Source: Thermus scotoductus DSM 8553
GTDB lineage: Bacteria > Deinococcota > Deinococci > Deinococcales > Thermaceae
DNA length: 64,000 nt
Direction: 5' to 3'
NCBI RefSeq assembly: GCF_000381045.1
Contig: NZ_KB905729.1
Span: forward strand, 1 to 64,000
Shown: positions 9,123-16,950 of the stretch, one piece after another
Numbering within the stretch: position 1 is the first letter of the stretch
Layout: each line of letters opens with the position of its first letter
Program-made: the position numbers and the translations under genes
The notes under the pieces: model-generated
What the model was told of the DNA's origin: nothing
Database searches by the model: none
What the model saw: only the letters and a program-made list of their open reading frames with translations

Positions 9123-9832
9123 CCTTCCCCCTTGGTCTGGCTGGGACCGTGGTTCGCTTCTTGCGGGGCCACCTTGAAGCGGTACCCCATGCCCCGCACG
9201 GTTTCCAGAAAGCGAGGGGCCTTGGGATCTTCGTCTAGCTTCTCCCGGAGCTGGAGCACGTGCTGGTCCACCGTCCTCGGGGTGCCCAGGTAGTCCTGAC
9301 CCCAGACCGCTTCCAGAAGCTCCTCCCGGGAGTAGACCCGGCCCGGGCGCTGGGCCAGGAAGGCCAGCAGTTCAAACTCCCGCCGGGTTAAGGGTAGGGG
9401 CCTGCCGTCCAGGCTGGCCTCCTTGCGCTCCAGGTCCAGGAGAAGGGGTCCGCGCCGGAGCACCTTTCGCCTGCCCGCACGGCGCAGGAGGGCCTCGAGG
9501 CGGGCCAAAAGTTCTTCGGTGGCGAAGGGTTTTACCAGGTAGTCGTCGGCCCCTCGGGAAAGCCCCTCCACCCGATCCCGGACCTCGGCCCTGGCGGTGA
9601 GCATGAGGACGGGAAGCTCGGGGTAGGCTCCTTGACGCATACGCTCCAGGAGCCGGGTGCCGGGTTCGTCGGGGAGCATCCAGTCCAGGACCACGGCTTC
9701 CGCCTCCCGCAACCTTGGCCAGGCTTCCTGGGAGGTGGCGGCCTCCAGCACCCTGTGTCCGGCTTTTTCCAGGGCCAGCCGCACCCCAAGCCGCACCGCT
9801 GGCTCGTCCTCCACCACAAGGACCGTGGCCAC
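9119..9832 (-). CDS. OmpR/PhoB-family response regulator
   Basis: 237 aa. Receiver domain (1-120) with acidic pocket EDE at 8-10, phosphoacceptor D50 in VVLDWMLP and LVKPF lysine. C-terminal winged helix (about 125-225) with LTRREFELLAFLAQRPGRV and TVDQHVLQLREKL ... GMGYRF. DNA-binding transcription regulator, partner of the overlapping histidine kinase; with phoU downstream the system is probably the phosphate regulon controller. The last 15 residues form a polar tail. Confidence 0.92.
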   Translation of the reverse strand: MATVLVVEDEPAVRLGVRLALEKAGHRVLEAATSQEAWPRLREAEAVVLDWMLPDEPGTRLLERMRQGAYPELPVLMLTARAEVRDRVEGLSRGADDYLVKPFATEELLARLEALLRRAGRRKVLRRGPLLLDLERKEASLDGRPLPLTRREFELLAFLAQRPGRVYSREELLEAVWGQDYLGTPRTVDQHVLQLREKLDEDPKAPRFLETVRGMGYRFKVAPQEANHGPSQTKGEG

Positions 9833-9880
9833 GACCTTAGTCTAGCCCGAGCCTTGTCAGAGGAAGGTCAGGGCCTTTGC

Positions 9881-9910
9881 TTGACAGGCCTCCTTGGCCC
9901 ATGCTACCCT
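9881..9910 (+). promoter_or_regulatory. Promoter of tRNA-Val
   Basis: TTGACA at 9881-9886 and TACCCT at 9905-9910 with an 18-base spacer and a TGC extension; the tRNA begins 14 bases further on. Confidence 0.7.
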
Positions 9911-9923
9911 GCAAAAGGCCTGG

Positions 9924-9998
9924 GGGCGGCTAGCTCAGCGGAAGAGCGCTCGCCTCACACGCGAGAGGTCGTAGGTTCAAGTCCTACGCCGCCCACCA
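9924..9998 (+). tRNA. tRNA-Val(CAC)
   Basis: 75-nt cloverleaf including encoded CCA. Acceptor GGGCGGC / GCCGCCC, anticodon arm CTCGC-CTCACAC-GCGAG giving anticodon CAC (reads GTG), T arm GTAGG-TTCAAGT-CCTAC. It marks the border between ordinary chromosome and the integrated element, so its 3' half is the likely attachment site (attL); a second copy of that segment is not found in the window. Confidence 0.96.
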
Positions 9999-10012
9999 CG
10001 ATGGGAACGGAG

Positions 10013-10046
10013 AAATCCCCGGGTCAGTCCCCGGGGTTTCGGTTTT
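10013..10046 (+). terminator. Terminator after tRNA-Val
   Basis: Stem of AAA plus CCCCGGG paired with CCCGGGG plus TTT (10013-10039, one T bulged), followed by CGGTTTTTC. Intrinsic terminator of the tRNA transcript. Confidence 0.88.
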
Positions 10047-10117
10047 TCTTACCCCCTGTCTACCCCTTATCCCGGTTGGGCTCCTTGCCGAACGGCAAAT
10101 GGGGTTAGCATGGGGGT

Positions 10118-10447
10118 GTGCGGGAACTCCACTGGGCTCTGGTGCCCGTCCTCTACCTGTGGGGCTCGTATCTCTCCGGTAGTCCGGGCAAGGGCCTCAC
10201 GGTGGAGAACTACTCGGGCCGGGGAAAGCAGGGCAAACTGCGCCTGTTCGGCGGGCTTATCCAGTCCACCGACCAGCTCAGGGGAACGATCAACCCTTCG
10301 GGGGCCCTTACCTCGGGGTACATGGAAACCTACGACTACGACCTGCGCTTTGCCGATAGCGCCCTCGCCCCGCCCAACTTCCCCACCGTTACCATCTTCG
10401 ACGTGCAAAAGATCCTGCCCACCCCCCTGTCCTTCCGGGAATTCTAG
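10118..10447 (+). pseudogene. Remnant of a DUF4900/ComZ-like pilus-associated protein (C-terminal part)
   Basis: The 109 residues read as the C-terminal tail of a larger protein: a surface-protein segment LFGGLIQS ... GTINPSGALTSGY followed by YDYDLRFADSALAPPNFPT. This layout (GGLIQ, GT, GY, YD-R, PP-FP) is what I recall from Thermus ComZ/PilX-neighbour proteins with DUF4900. The expected N-terminal pilin-like helix and bulk of the protein are missing, and the frame is closed by a TAG just upstream of a GTG. It is therefore probably a host gene stump left at the insertion site, or cargo broken during an earlier integration. Family call is inference; degenerate status is clear from length. Confidence 0.5.
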
Positions 10448-10584
10448 CTGGCTATTTAGCTTAACTCTTCTGCCCTTGACCTGCGCCCCTCCCGGGAGCA
10501 TCCGGGAAAGTCCAGCACCCGGGATATCCACCCAGGTGAAGAAGGTGTTTGCCACGCGCAATCCCTGGGAGTCCTGTTCCCGGA

Positions 10585-10658
10585 AGTGGGTACGCTTTGG
10601 GGAAAATGCCCACCAGGACGGCACAAAAGCGTCCCCACTTTTTCCAGGCGTACCCACT
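10585..10658. repeat. Three-copy 11-bp repeat, possible integrase arm or operator sites
   Basis: AGTGGGTACGC at 10585-10595 is the inverse of GCGTACCCACT at 10648-10658; a one-mismatch direct copy GCGTCCCCACT lies at 10629-10639. They sit between the tRNA-side remnant and the integrase stop codon, where attP arm-type sites or excisionase sites of tyrosine integrase elements usually lie. Confidence 0.6.
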
Positions 10659-10681
10659 GTGATGGTGATTACATTCCGGGG

Positions 10682-11818
10682 CTATTCTTTCCCTTCCGGT
10701 TTGGGCAGGAGTTTCAGGGAGCGGAGGGTGGCTTTGAGGTCTTCCTGGGACACTCTGGCGTAGTGCTGGAGGGCGGTTTGGAGGCTTTTGTGGCCTGCGA
10801 GGGCGGCGGCGAGTTTGGGGTTTCCGGTTTGGCGGATGATGCGGGTGATGAAGGTGCCCCGGAGGTCGTGGAGGCGGGCTCTGGGCACGCCTGCTTTTTT
10901 GAGGATGTCCAGCCAGACCCGGCGGAGGTTTTCCGGGCGGATAGGGGTGCCGTTGAGGGAGGGGAAGACCAGGCCGTGGGGGTGGTAGAGGCCGTCTTCC
11001 CGCAGGTGTTCCCGGTGCTGGCGGAGGAGTTCCACGGCTTCCTGTGGGAGGGGGAGGGTGCGGTTGGAGCCGGAGGTTTTGGTGGGTCCCAGGACCACCT
11101 TACCGGTGAGGAGGTTGGGGACGAGGGCCTGGCGGATGTGGATTTCTCCCTTTTCCAGGTCCACATCGGGCCAGGTGAGGCCCAGGACCTCACCCCTTCT
11201 GAGGCCCAGGGCGGCCAGGAGGTAGAAGGCGGGGAAGAGGCGGTGCCCTCGGGCGACTTCCAGGATGCGGGCCAGTTCCTCCTCGGTGATTTCCCTGCCG
11301 GTTTCCCGGCTGGGGAGTTTGGGTAGCTGGGCCAGGTCCACGGGGTTGTGGGTGGTTCTGCCGTAGCGCACGGCCCGCTCATACGCCCCGTGGAGGAAGT
11401 TGCGCACGTGGGTGATGACGCTTCGGGAATACCCCCGGCCTGCCAGGTGGCGGAAGAAGGCTTCCAGGGTTTCCGGGGTGATACGGTCCAGGGTGGGGTT
11501 GCCGAGGTGTTCCTGGACGAGGGCGATGTAGCGGGTGTAGTGGTAGAGGGTGTTGTGGCGGCGGCCTTCGGTGCGGAGGGCTTCGGTGTGGGCTTCCAGC
11601 CAGTCCAGGAGGGGTGGGGGTGAGCCTTCCAGGGGTGTGAGGCCGTAGGCGAGGGCGAGTTTACGGCGGAGGAGGTCGGCCCGTTTGTCGTTTTCCCGGG
11701 TTTTGGGGCCTTTGAGGTAGAGGCTTTTGCGCACCCCGGCCACGGTGATGCGGATTTCGTAGGCCCGGAGGTCCTTGCGGTAGCGGACAGAGCCTTCGCC
11801 TTTGGGACGGCGGGGCAT
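10682..11818 (-). CDS. int: Tyrosine recombinase (integrase) of the element
   Basis: 378 aa. N-terminal AP2-like arm-binding region (SVRYRKDLRAYEIRITVAGVRKS), SAM-like core-binding domain (about 70-160), catalytic domain from about 175. Catalytic residues visible: R207 in LGLRRGEVLGL, K247 (TKTSG), H317 and R320 in HDLRGTF, H343 in AGHKS, Y353 in HYARV. All six are present, so it should be active for integration and excision at tRNA-Val. It is the second gene of a leftward operon with the repressor; two bases separate the repressor stop and the integrase ATG. Integration would thus be controlled with lysogeny-type repression. Confidence 0.95.
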   Translation of the reverse strand: MPRRPKGEGSVRYRKDLRAYEIRITVAGVRKSLYLKGPKTRENDKRADLLRRKLALAYGLTPLEGSPPPLLDWLEAHTEALRTEGRRHNTLYHYTRYIALVQEHLGNPTLDRITPETLEAFFRHLAGRGYSRSVITHVRNFLHGAYERAVRYGRTTHNPVDLAQLPKLPSRETGREITEEELARILEVARGHRLFPAFYLLAALGLRRGEVLGLTWPDVDLEKGEIHIRQALVPNLLTGKVVLGPTKTSGSNRTLPLPQEAVELLRQHREHLREDGLYHPHGLVFPSLNGTPIRPENLRRVWLDILKKAGVPRARLHDLRGTFITRIIRQTGNPKLAAALAGHKSLQTALQHYARVSQEDLKATLRSLKLLPKPEGKE

Positions 11819-11820
11819 GG

Positions 11821-12567
11821 TTACCGAAGCAGATGGCGGCCCGGTTTGCCGTTGGGGAGGGACCGGACCACCTGGATTACCGGACCCCAGATTTTGGAGC
11901 CTTCGGGGACGGGTTCATCGGCGTATCTGGGGTTGAGGCTGTGCATGATGGCTTCACCTTTGGGGCCGTAGTAGAGTTGCTTGACGGCGATGCCGTTGCC
12001 GGGGATGCCGATGGCTACGATGGTTCCCGGGCCGTAGGCTCCCTCGGTCCAGACGATGGCGATGTCGCCTTCGTAGAGGAGGGGTTCCATGGAGTCGCCT
12101 ACGATGCGGACCCCGAACACCCGGTTTTCCTTGCCCCTGAGTTCGGGGAGGTAGAGGGTGAGGGTTTCCCGGGCGTCGTCCCATGCGGGGGAACCGGCCC
12201 CGGCTTCCACCACGGGGAGGTGAAGGGGGGTAAGCCTGACCTCGCTTTCCGCCAAAACATTGGTCACTTCTAGCCTTTTAGCCATTTCCTTGAATGGCTC
12301 ACTCCAGTGTTTGATAACCTCCATAATCAGTTCCTCGCTCAGACCGTAAGCCCTGAGGATGGGTATCGCCATCTGGGGCCTTGCCTTGCGCAGGTCCTTA
12401 TTCCCCGCCTCCAGGTGGGATATGTAGGACGGGTGCACCCTGGTCCTGGCCGCCACCTCGTGTTGCCTCAGCCCTCTCTTTTCCCTGATGTCCCGCAAAA
12501 ACTTCCCGAACTCCATGGGGGACATCTCCGCTAAAAGTTTCGGGTCCAACCCCTCCATGCCGCTCAT
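11821..12567 (-). CDS. LexA/CI-type repressor: XRE helix-turn-helix plus S24 self-cleaving peptidase
   Basis: 248 aa. XRE HTH at about 20-60 (FLRDIREKRGLRQHEVAARTRVHPSYISHLEAG). The C-terminal half is a LexA-like peptidase: nucleophile S159 in VGDSMEP, base K196 in AVKQL, 37 residues apart exactly as in LexA; Ala-Gly candidate cleavage sites lie at 122-125 (VEAGAG). Expected to repress the divergent gene at 12674 and its own operon with int, and to inactivate itself when RecA is activated by DNA damage. Leaderless start: the ATG lies 6 bases past the -10 box. Confidence 0.93.
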   Translation of the reverse strand: MSGMEGLDPKLLAEMSPMEFGKFLRDIREKRGLRQHEVAARTRVHPSYISHLEAGNKDLRKARPQMAIPILRAYGLSEELIMEVIKHWSEPFKEMAKRLEVTNVLAESEVRLTPLHLPVVEAGAGSPAWDDARETLTLYLPELRGKENRVFGVRIVGDSMEPLLYEGDIAIVWTEGAYGPGTIVAIGIPGNGIAVKQLYYGPKGEAIMHSLNPRYADEPVPEGSKIWGPVIQVVRSLPNGKPGRHLLR

Positions 12568-12573
12568 GCATAT

Positions 12574-12601
12574 ATCCTATCGGGCCATTGCCAACTGTCA
12601 A
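12574..12601 (-). promoter_or_regulatory. Promoter of repressor-integrase operon
   Basis: On the minus strand TTGACA (12596-12601), 16-base spacer, TAGGAT (12574-12579), then six bases to the repressor ATG at 12567, so the transcript is leaderless. Confidence 0.8.
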
Positions 12602-12637
12602 CATCTTTCCCTTCAGGTCATGATGACTGGTAGGGAC

Positions 12638-12666
12638 TTGACAAACTGGAATGACATGATTACTGT
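12638..12666 (+). promoter_or_regulatory. Divergent promoter of the early regulator operon
   Basis: TTGACA at 12638-12643, 17-base spacer, TACTGT at 12661-12666. Start point about 12673, next to the ATG at 12674. Back-to-back with the repressor promoter, it forms a genetic-switch-like region of about 90 bp; CATGATTACTGTGAGG and TCATGATGACTGG at 12619 share a CATGATNACTG motif that may be an operator. Confidence 0.8.
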
Positions 12667-12673
12667 GAGGGGC

Positions 12674-13126
12674 ATGGTAGGGGAGCGGTTGTGGCGTTTA
12701 CGGGAGCGGCTGGGCATCAGCCGTGGGGATTTAGCGAGGGCGGTTGGGTTGGACGAAACCACGGTCTGGCGGTTGGAGCGTGGGGAGAGGAGGGGGTCCA
12801 TTGAGGTGGTGGTGCGTTTAGCGAGGTTTTTAGCGGAAGCTCTTGGGGAGGATTTCAAGGAGGTTCTGGCCTATCTGTTGGGTGAGCCGTCCAGGGTGGA
12901 GGGATGGAGGGAGCCCGTGGGGCCTGTTCGTTATCTGACGGTGAAGGAGGCCGCCAGGTTTCTGGGTATCCCCATTTGGCAGGTGAAGCAGGCGGTGCGG
13001 TCCGGTTTGATGCGGTCCCGGTCCCGGCCAGGGCCACGGGGGGCCATCATGATTTCCATTCAGGAGGTGGAGCGGTACGCCCGGGAGGTTTTGGACAGGG
13101 ACGAGCACGAGGTGGTTTATGGGTAA
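12674..13126 (+). CDS. Two-domain DNA-binding regulator (XRE plus excisionase-like HTH)
   Basis: 150 aa from the ATG at 12674, chosen because it lies one base after the predicted transcription start. Residues 1-60 are an XRE/Cro-type HTH (LWRLRERLGISRGDLARAVGLDETTVWRLERGE). Residues about 90-140 are a MerR/Xis-like HTH_17 segment (LTVKEAARFLGIPIWQVKQAVRSGLM). Head-to-head with the CI-like repressor, it fits the role of Cro-like antagonist and/or excision factor. It overlaps the next gene by 8 bases. Confidence 0.85.
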   Translation: MVGERLWRLRERLGISRGDLARAVGLDETTVWRLERGERRGSIEVVVRLARFLAEALGEDFKEVLAYLLGEPSRVEGWREPVGPVRYLTVKEAARFLGIPIWQVKQAVRSGLMRSRSRPGPRGAIMISIQEVERYAREVLDRDEHEVVYG

Positions 13127-14717
13127 GACTCGTGTGGAGAAGGCCCTGGATATTCTTCAGCAGGAGATTGTTCTTTGGCGGGCGGAGGGTACCGGGGAGG
13201 TTTTTGCGGATTTGCCCGGGATGCGGTTTTATCCCGTGGGGGACCCCAGGTTTTACCAGTGGGGGTTGAGGCTGGTTTGGGAGCGTTCGGGGGATGGCAC
13301 GGTTCTCCGCCGGGATGAGTGGCAGACGGTGGTGGACAATCTGAGGGCACGGGTTTCTGACACGGCGTTCCCGGTTTTTGTGCGGGTAGGGGGTGTGCCC
13401 GGGGCCGTCTTCTGGGACCTTGGGGAAGGCTTGCCGGTGGTGCGCATCACCGGGAACGGGTGGGATTTGGTGGATAAGCCTGAGGCACTCCCCGTGCGCT
13501 TCAGGCGTTCGGCGTACATGCACCCTCTGCCTGTGCCCGATTCGGATGCGAAGCCGGAGGACGTTTTTCTCATACGGGAGCTTCTGAACCTTTCGGGAGA
13601 AGAAGAGGAGAAAGTCAAGGAGTCCCTGCTTCTCCTGGTGGGTTGGCTCCTGGGGACGCTCAATCCGTTTGGGTCCTATCCCGTGCTCCTACTTAAAGGG
13701 GAAAAGGGGTCGGGGAAAACCACGGCGGCCAGGATTCTCAAGGGGCTGGTTGACCCCCACCAGGTTCTCTCCATGGCCCCCTCCAGGGATATGAAGGACC
13801 TCATGGTGGCTGCCTACTGGTCGCACCTGGTGGTTATGGACAATGTTTCGGTGTTTTCCCAGGAGTTTGCCGATGCGCTGTGCCGCATGGCAACAGGGGA
13901 GGCCCTTTATCTCCGAAAGCTTTACACCGACTATTCGGAGGAGGTTGTGGTCTACCGCCGTCCCCTGGTCATAACCTCCGTGGTGGACCCCATGACCCAA
14001 CCTGACCTCATTGACCGGGCTCTTTCCGTGGAACTCTACCGGGTGCCCGATACAGACCGCAAACCGGAGGAGGACCTTTATGCCCGCCTGACCGAGTTGC
14101 GCCCCAGGATTATGGGGGCCTTGGCCCACCTGGTTTCCCATGCCCTGAAGGAAACAACGGAACCCCAGTTTCTCCCCAGAATGGCGGATTTCGCCAGGTT
14201 TGTCTGGCGGGGGTTGAAGGCCCTGAACCTGGGGGATGCTTTCCTGAGCGCTTACGAGAAATCCCGGGGCATGATGGAACTCAGCGCGGTCTTTGACGAT
14301 GTTGCCATGTCGGTTCTGGTGGCGTACATCCAGGAAAAGGGGTCTTTCAGCGGCACTGCCCAGGAACTCTTGACGGAACTGGAGGGCTTCGCCGGGTATA
14401 CCAGGCAGAAACCCCGGGGGTGGCCGGGTTCCCCCGTAGCCCTTGGACACCGTTTGGCCCGGTTCAAGGCCTCCATGGCCGCTCTTGGAATAACGGTGAA
14501 CTACCACCGCACCCGGGACGGAAACATCTGGACCCTCGGTTTGGGTCACGGGCAAAGCCCGTACCTTGAAGGGTTTGACCGGACTGATTCCCATTCAAAT
14601 CCGCAAGCAGGGGGGGTTGCTTTGCCCTACGGGCAAACACATTTGCGTGAGCAAGATGATGAGGCGGTTATCCTTCTCCCAAGGGAGAAGGGGCAGTTAA
14701 GGGCGGGGTTGGTGTGA
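13119..14717 (+). CDS. D5/SF3-like ATPase, probable replication protein of the element
   Basis: 532 aa. A P-loop lies at about 194-202 (GEKGSGKTT), Walker B-like HLVVMDNVS at about 232, and a sensor/arginine-finger segment RRPLVITSVVDPMTQPDLIDRAL near 285. This layout matches phage and plasmid DUF927/D5-type helicases used in replication initiation; no primase catalytic motif is obvious in the N-terminal 180 residues. The C-terminal about 57 residues (from 476) look unlike the rest: they contain copies of two palindromic in-frame insertions (GHGQSPYLEG, then GQTHLREQ) plus a third palindrome. Second gene of the rightward early operon. Function inferred. Confidence 0.72.
   Translation: MGKTRVEKALDILQQEIVLWRAEGTGEVFADLPGMRFYPVGDPRFYQWGLRLVWERSGDGTVLRRDEWQTVVDNLRARVSDTAFPVFVRVGGVPGAVFWDLGEGLPVVRITGNGWDLVDKPEALPVRFRRSAYMHPLPVPDSDAKPEDVFLIRELLNLSGEEEEKVKESLLLLVGWLLGTLNPFGSYPVLLLKGEKGSGKTTAARILKGLVDPHQVLSMAPSRDMKDLMVAAYWSHLVVMDNVSVFSQEFADALCRMATGEALYLRKLYTDYSEEVVVYRRPLVITSVVDPMTQPDLIDRALSVELYRVPDTDRKPEEDLYARLTELRPRIMGALAHLVSHALKETTEPQFLPRMADFARFVWRGLKALNLGDAFLSAYEKSRGMMELSAVFDDVAMSVLVAYIQEKGSFSGTAQELLTELEGFAGYTRQKPRGWPGSPVALGHRLARFKASMAALGITVNYHRTRDGNIWTLGLGHGQSPYLEGFDRTDSHSNPQAGGVALPYGQTHLREQDDEAVILLPREKGQLRAGLV
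14544..14573 (+). repeat. Palindromic in-frame element, family A, copy 1
   Basis: Core ACGGGCAAAGCCCGT (6-bp arms, AAA loop) with conserved flanks GGTC and ACCTTGAAGGG. Read in frame as GHGQSPYLEG near the C-terminus of the ATPase. Confidence 0.85.
14616..14655 (+). repeat. Palindromic in-frame element, family B, copy 1
   Basis: TTTGCCC-TAC-GGGCAAA palindrome inside an outer TTGC...GCAA pair; right flank CACATTTGCGTGAGCAAG. Read as VALP-Y-GQTHLREQ. A longer-loop copy is at 41868-41925. Confidence 0.75.
14676..14693 (+). repeat. Third palindrome in the same C-terminal tail
   Basis: CTTCTCCCAAGGGAGAAG, an 18-base perfect palindrome lying inside the coding region just before the stop of the ATPase gene. 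It could be a transcription attenuator or another inserted unit. Confidence 0.55.
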
Positions 14718-14767
14718 ACCATGTGTTTTACTGCAGGAGTTGAACATGCTACTGTAAAGTCAGGAGT

Positions 14768-15127
14768 ATGCTCAAGAGGCATGAGGCGGAAAAGCTTTCC
14801 CGATACCTGGGTTTGTTGGGTGCCCGGGGGGTGAAGGTGGTATCCAGGGGTGGGACCTGGTGGGCCGAGCAAGATGCGGGCTATGCCCTTGACCTGGGGG
14901 GTGTTTTGGGGGAGGTGGACCGGTTTTACCGGGTTCCCCTGGTGGAGCTTTTGATGCTGGCCGGGGGTTCGTTGGAGCCCGAGGCTTTGCGGTTGCTGAG
15001 CTATGCGGGCAGGCACCGGGGTTGGAGCGGTATGGTGGAGGCGGCCAAAGCGATAGGCATTTTGCGGAAGTACAGCCTCTTGGAAAGGGAGGTGGCTAAG
15101 GTTGTGGAAGGGATTCCCGTGGCCTAG
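14768..15127 (+). CDS. Hypothetical protein
   Basis: 119 aa, ATG preceded by CAGGAG. Not recognised. Contains YLGLLGARGVKVVSRGG and a central DLGGVLGEVDRFYRVPLVELLMLAGG hydrophobic helix, but no clear signal peptide; probably soluble and mixed alpha/beta. It overlaps the next gene by 26 bases, indicating a rightward operon. Confidence 0.55.
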   Translation: MLKRHEAEKLSRYLGLLGARGVKVVSRGGTWWAEQDAGYALDLGGVLGEVDRFYRVPLVELLMLAGGSLEPEALRLLSYAGRHRGWSGMVEAAKAIGILRKYSLLEREVAKVVEGIPVA

Positions 15128-15596
15128 GGTCTTGGTGGCGGGAGGTCTTATCCTTGCCCTGGGTTTCCTTTGGGCCTGGACTGGGGTACCCAGGGAACCT
15201 GTAGTTCTCACCCCGTGGCTTATGGCGGAGGCGTGGCCCAGGCGGGGGGAGCCCTATGTTCTGGTCTTTACGGACCCCCTGTGTCCCTTTTGCCAGCGGT
15301 TGGAAGCGGGGTTGGCGGGGGATGATGCCCTGAAGCCCTACGTGCGGTTTGCTCCCGTGTTGGGGCACGAGGGGTCTTATGAAGCGTGGTTGTTTAGGCT
15401 TGTGCACGAGGGTTGGAGTGAGGATGAGGCCAGGGTCTGGTTGGAGCGTGGAGCGGAGGAAGCGAGGGCTTCCGGGGTGCGTCTGACCCCCACCACGGTG
15501 GTGGTGGATGGGGGTGTGAGCAAGAAGACCCTGGTGGGGTTCACCGCCTATGCCAGGTGGCGGAAGGAGGTGATGGATGCCCTTGCTGGCCGTTGA
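15102..15596 (+). CDS. Membrane-anchored thioredoxin-fold protein (DsbC/DsbA-like)
   Basis: 164 aa, TTG start (GGGAGG at 15087-15092 is the likely binding site). One N-terminal signal anchor (VLVAGGLILALGFLWAW), then a thioredoxin fold with active site CPFC in FTDPLCPFCQRLEAGL and the cis-proline segment TPTTVVVDG. Predicted to act outside the cytoplasmic membrane in disulfide formation or isomerisation. Several secreted conjugation proteins downstream contain cysteines and are plausible clients. Overlaps the next gene by 20 bases. Confidence 0.82.
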   Translation: MWKGFPWPRVLVAGGLILALGFLWAWTGVPREPVVLTPWLMAEAWPRRGEPYVLVFTDPLCPFCQRLEAGLAGDDALKPYVRFAPVLGHEGSYEAWLFRLVHEGWSEDEARVWLERGAEEARASGVRLTPTTVVVDGGVSKKTLVGFTAYARWRKEVMDALAGR

Positions 15597-16107
15597 CCCT
15601 GGGGTTCACCTGGGTTATGCCCTGATACCCGCCGGGGAGGTGGGGGTTCTGGTTTTGCCGAAGGATGTGGAAGGGGCGGTTAGGGGGATGATGGAAGAGC
15701 TTCGTCCCCTGCTCCTTTCCTCCACGGACCTGGTGGTGGAGGGGTGGCAGGTGCGGGGCAGGCGTCCGGGGAGGGACAGTTTGGTTCCCCTGGCCCTCAT
15801 TGGAGCCCTGGTGGCCCTTGGGGGGAAAACGGTTCCTCCCACCTGGAAGAGGGAGTTTGCTCCAAAGGTGCCTCAGGATTTCAGGGGGGTACCCGGTCTT
15901 CGCTTCCCCACTGGGTTGGACCCCACGGACCGTGGCATCTGGCTAAGGCTTTACCTTGACGGCTGGTTGCCTCTGCTGGACAGGGTCAGGGCGCTTCCCA
16001 GGAAGCATCGTCCTCATGCTCTGGATGCTCTGGGCCTGGCCCGGTATGCAAGTTTGTTGCAGGGCAAACATGTTGAAGGAGGTTGGGCGGATGCCAGGGC
16101 AGTTTGA
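15577..16107 (+). CDS. RuvC-like nuclease fold protein
   Basis: 176 aa. The N-terminus LLAVDPGVHLGYALIPAG matches the first RNase H-fold strand with catalytic aspartate; DLVVEGW supplies the second acidic position, and HRPHALDALGLARY at the C-terminus resembles the last RuvC motif (H-A-D-A). Likely a Holliday-junction or branched-DNA resolvase of the element. Overlaps both neighbours. Catalytic assignment rests on these three motifs only. Confidence 0.72.
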   Translation: MPLLAVDPGVHLGYALIPAGEVGVLVLPKDVEGAVRGMMEELRPLLLSSTDLVVEGWQVRGRRPGRDSLVPLALIGALVALGGKTVPPTWKREFAPKVPQDFRGVPGLRFPTGLDPTDRGIWLRLYLDGWLPLLDRVRALPRKHRPHALDALGLARYASLLQGKHVEGGWADARAV

Positions 16108-16444
16108 TTACGCTCAGGTTTTCACCGCCGTTGGCCTGGCTTTTCTTCTGGGGATGCTGGTGGGAAGTTTGGTGCGGACACCGGTGCGGGTTTTTCTGGG
16201 TCTTGTGGGGGTTGTAATTGGGGTGTACTGGTTCCTCAGCCCAGGGGAAGTGGAGGGGTGGTTGAGGTCCTGGGCTGGGTACTTGGAGCGGCAGGTACCT
16301 CTTTGGACCGAGTGGGGTGTCCGGTGGTTGGCGTGGATGCTCAGGAATCCTCAGGAGGCCATTGCCTACATCGGGGGGGTTTTGTTGAGCGCTGGACCCA
16401 CCTACGCTTTCTGGGCCGGTCTTTTGGGGAGGGTTTTGGTGTGA
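16091..16444 (+). CDS. Small membrane protein
   Basis: 117 aa from the ATG at 16091, which follows AAGGAGG by 8 bases. Two or three hydrophobic segments: VFTAVGLAFLLGMLVGSLV, VFLGLVGVVIGVYWFL and a C-terminal AIAYIGGVLLSAGPTYAFWAGLLG. No known family seen. It overlaps the RuvC-like gene and the next gene (GTGA), so it is part of the same operon, which supplies envelope functions. Confidence 0.7.
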   Translation: MPGQFDYAQVFTAVGLAFLLGMLVGSLVRTPVRVFLGLVGVVIGVYWFLSPGEVEGWLRSWAGYLERQVPLWTEWGVRWLAWMLRNPQEAIAYIGGVLLSAGPTYAFWAGLLGRVLV

Positions 16445-16950
16445 AGCCGGTGGTGCGGTTGAGCCTTGAGGTGTTGCGTCTTTTGAAGGGTGGGAAGGTT
16501 TTTCAGGGCCTGGCCCTTTTGGAGGCCGTGGGGGTGTTGTGGCGGAGGGAGGTGCGGGAGCTTTTACGGCTTGTTGAGGAAGGGAAGACCTGTGATGCGG
16601 CGGTGCTTTCGGTGATGATGGTGCGTTCTCCCTGGTTTCACAAGGACCACCGGGTCAGGCCCCTGGGAGGCTGGAAGGAGCTGGACCCTTTGGCGGCGGA
16701 GTTGCTTCGCTTAGGGGAGCGGGAGGCTTTGGAGGGTCTGTACCGGTTGAAGCGGGAGGGGACCTGGCCCGAGGCCAGGTGGTTGGAGCTTTTGCATCGC
16801 CGATATGGGCATGAGGTTTCCGCTGACGACCTACTTTTTGCTGTGAGGTTCCTGGCTTCTCGCAGGGTTATGGTGGAACGCCTGGGCATAGGTGTGGGAG
16901 GTTGGCATGAGGGCCGTTCGCTTGCGGAACAAGCGGGAGTTGGTGGTTAA
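16441..16950 (+). CDS. Hypothetical helical protein, paralog family P (member 1)
   Basis: 169 aa from GTG 16441, overlapping the previous stop as GTGA. Mostly helical. Its centre (LLRLVEEGKTCDAAVLSVMMVRSPWF, then GGWKELDPLAAELL) aligns with the next gene and with the gene at 61020-61526: a repeated pattern of basic/acidic helix, hydrophobic helix, a P-W/Y turn, GW-E/P-L, and a second pair of helices. Function unknown; the triplication within one element suggests a structural or regulatory set. Confidence 0.65.
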   Translation: MKPVVRLSLEVLRLLKGGKVFQGLALLEAVGVLWRREVRELLRLVEEGKTCDAAVLSVMMVRSPWFHKDHRVRPLGGWKELDPLAAELLRLGEREALEGLYRLKREGTWPEARWLELLHRRYGHEVSADDLLFAVRFLASRRVMVERLGIGVGGWHEGRSLAEQAGVGG

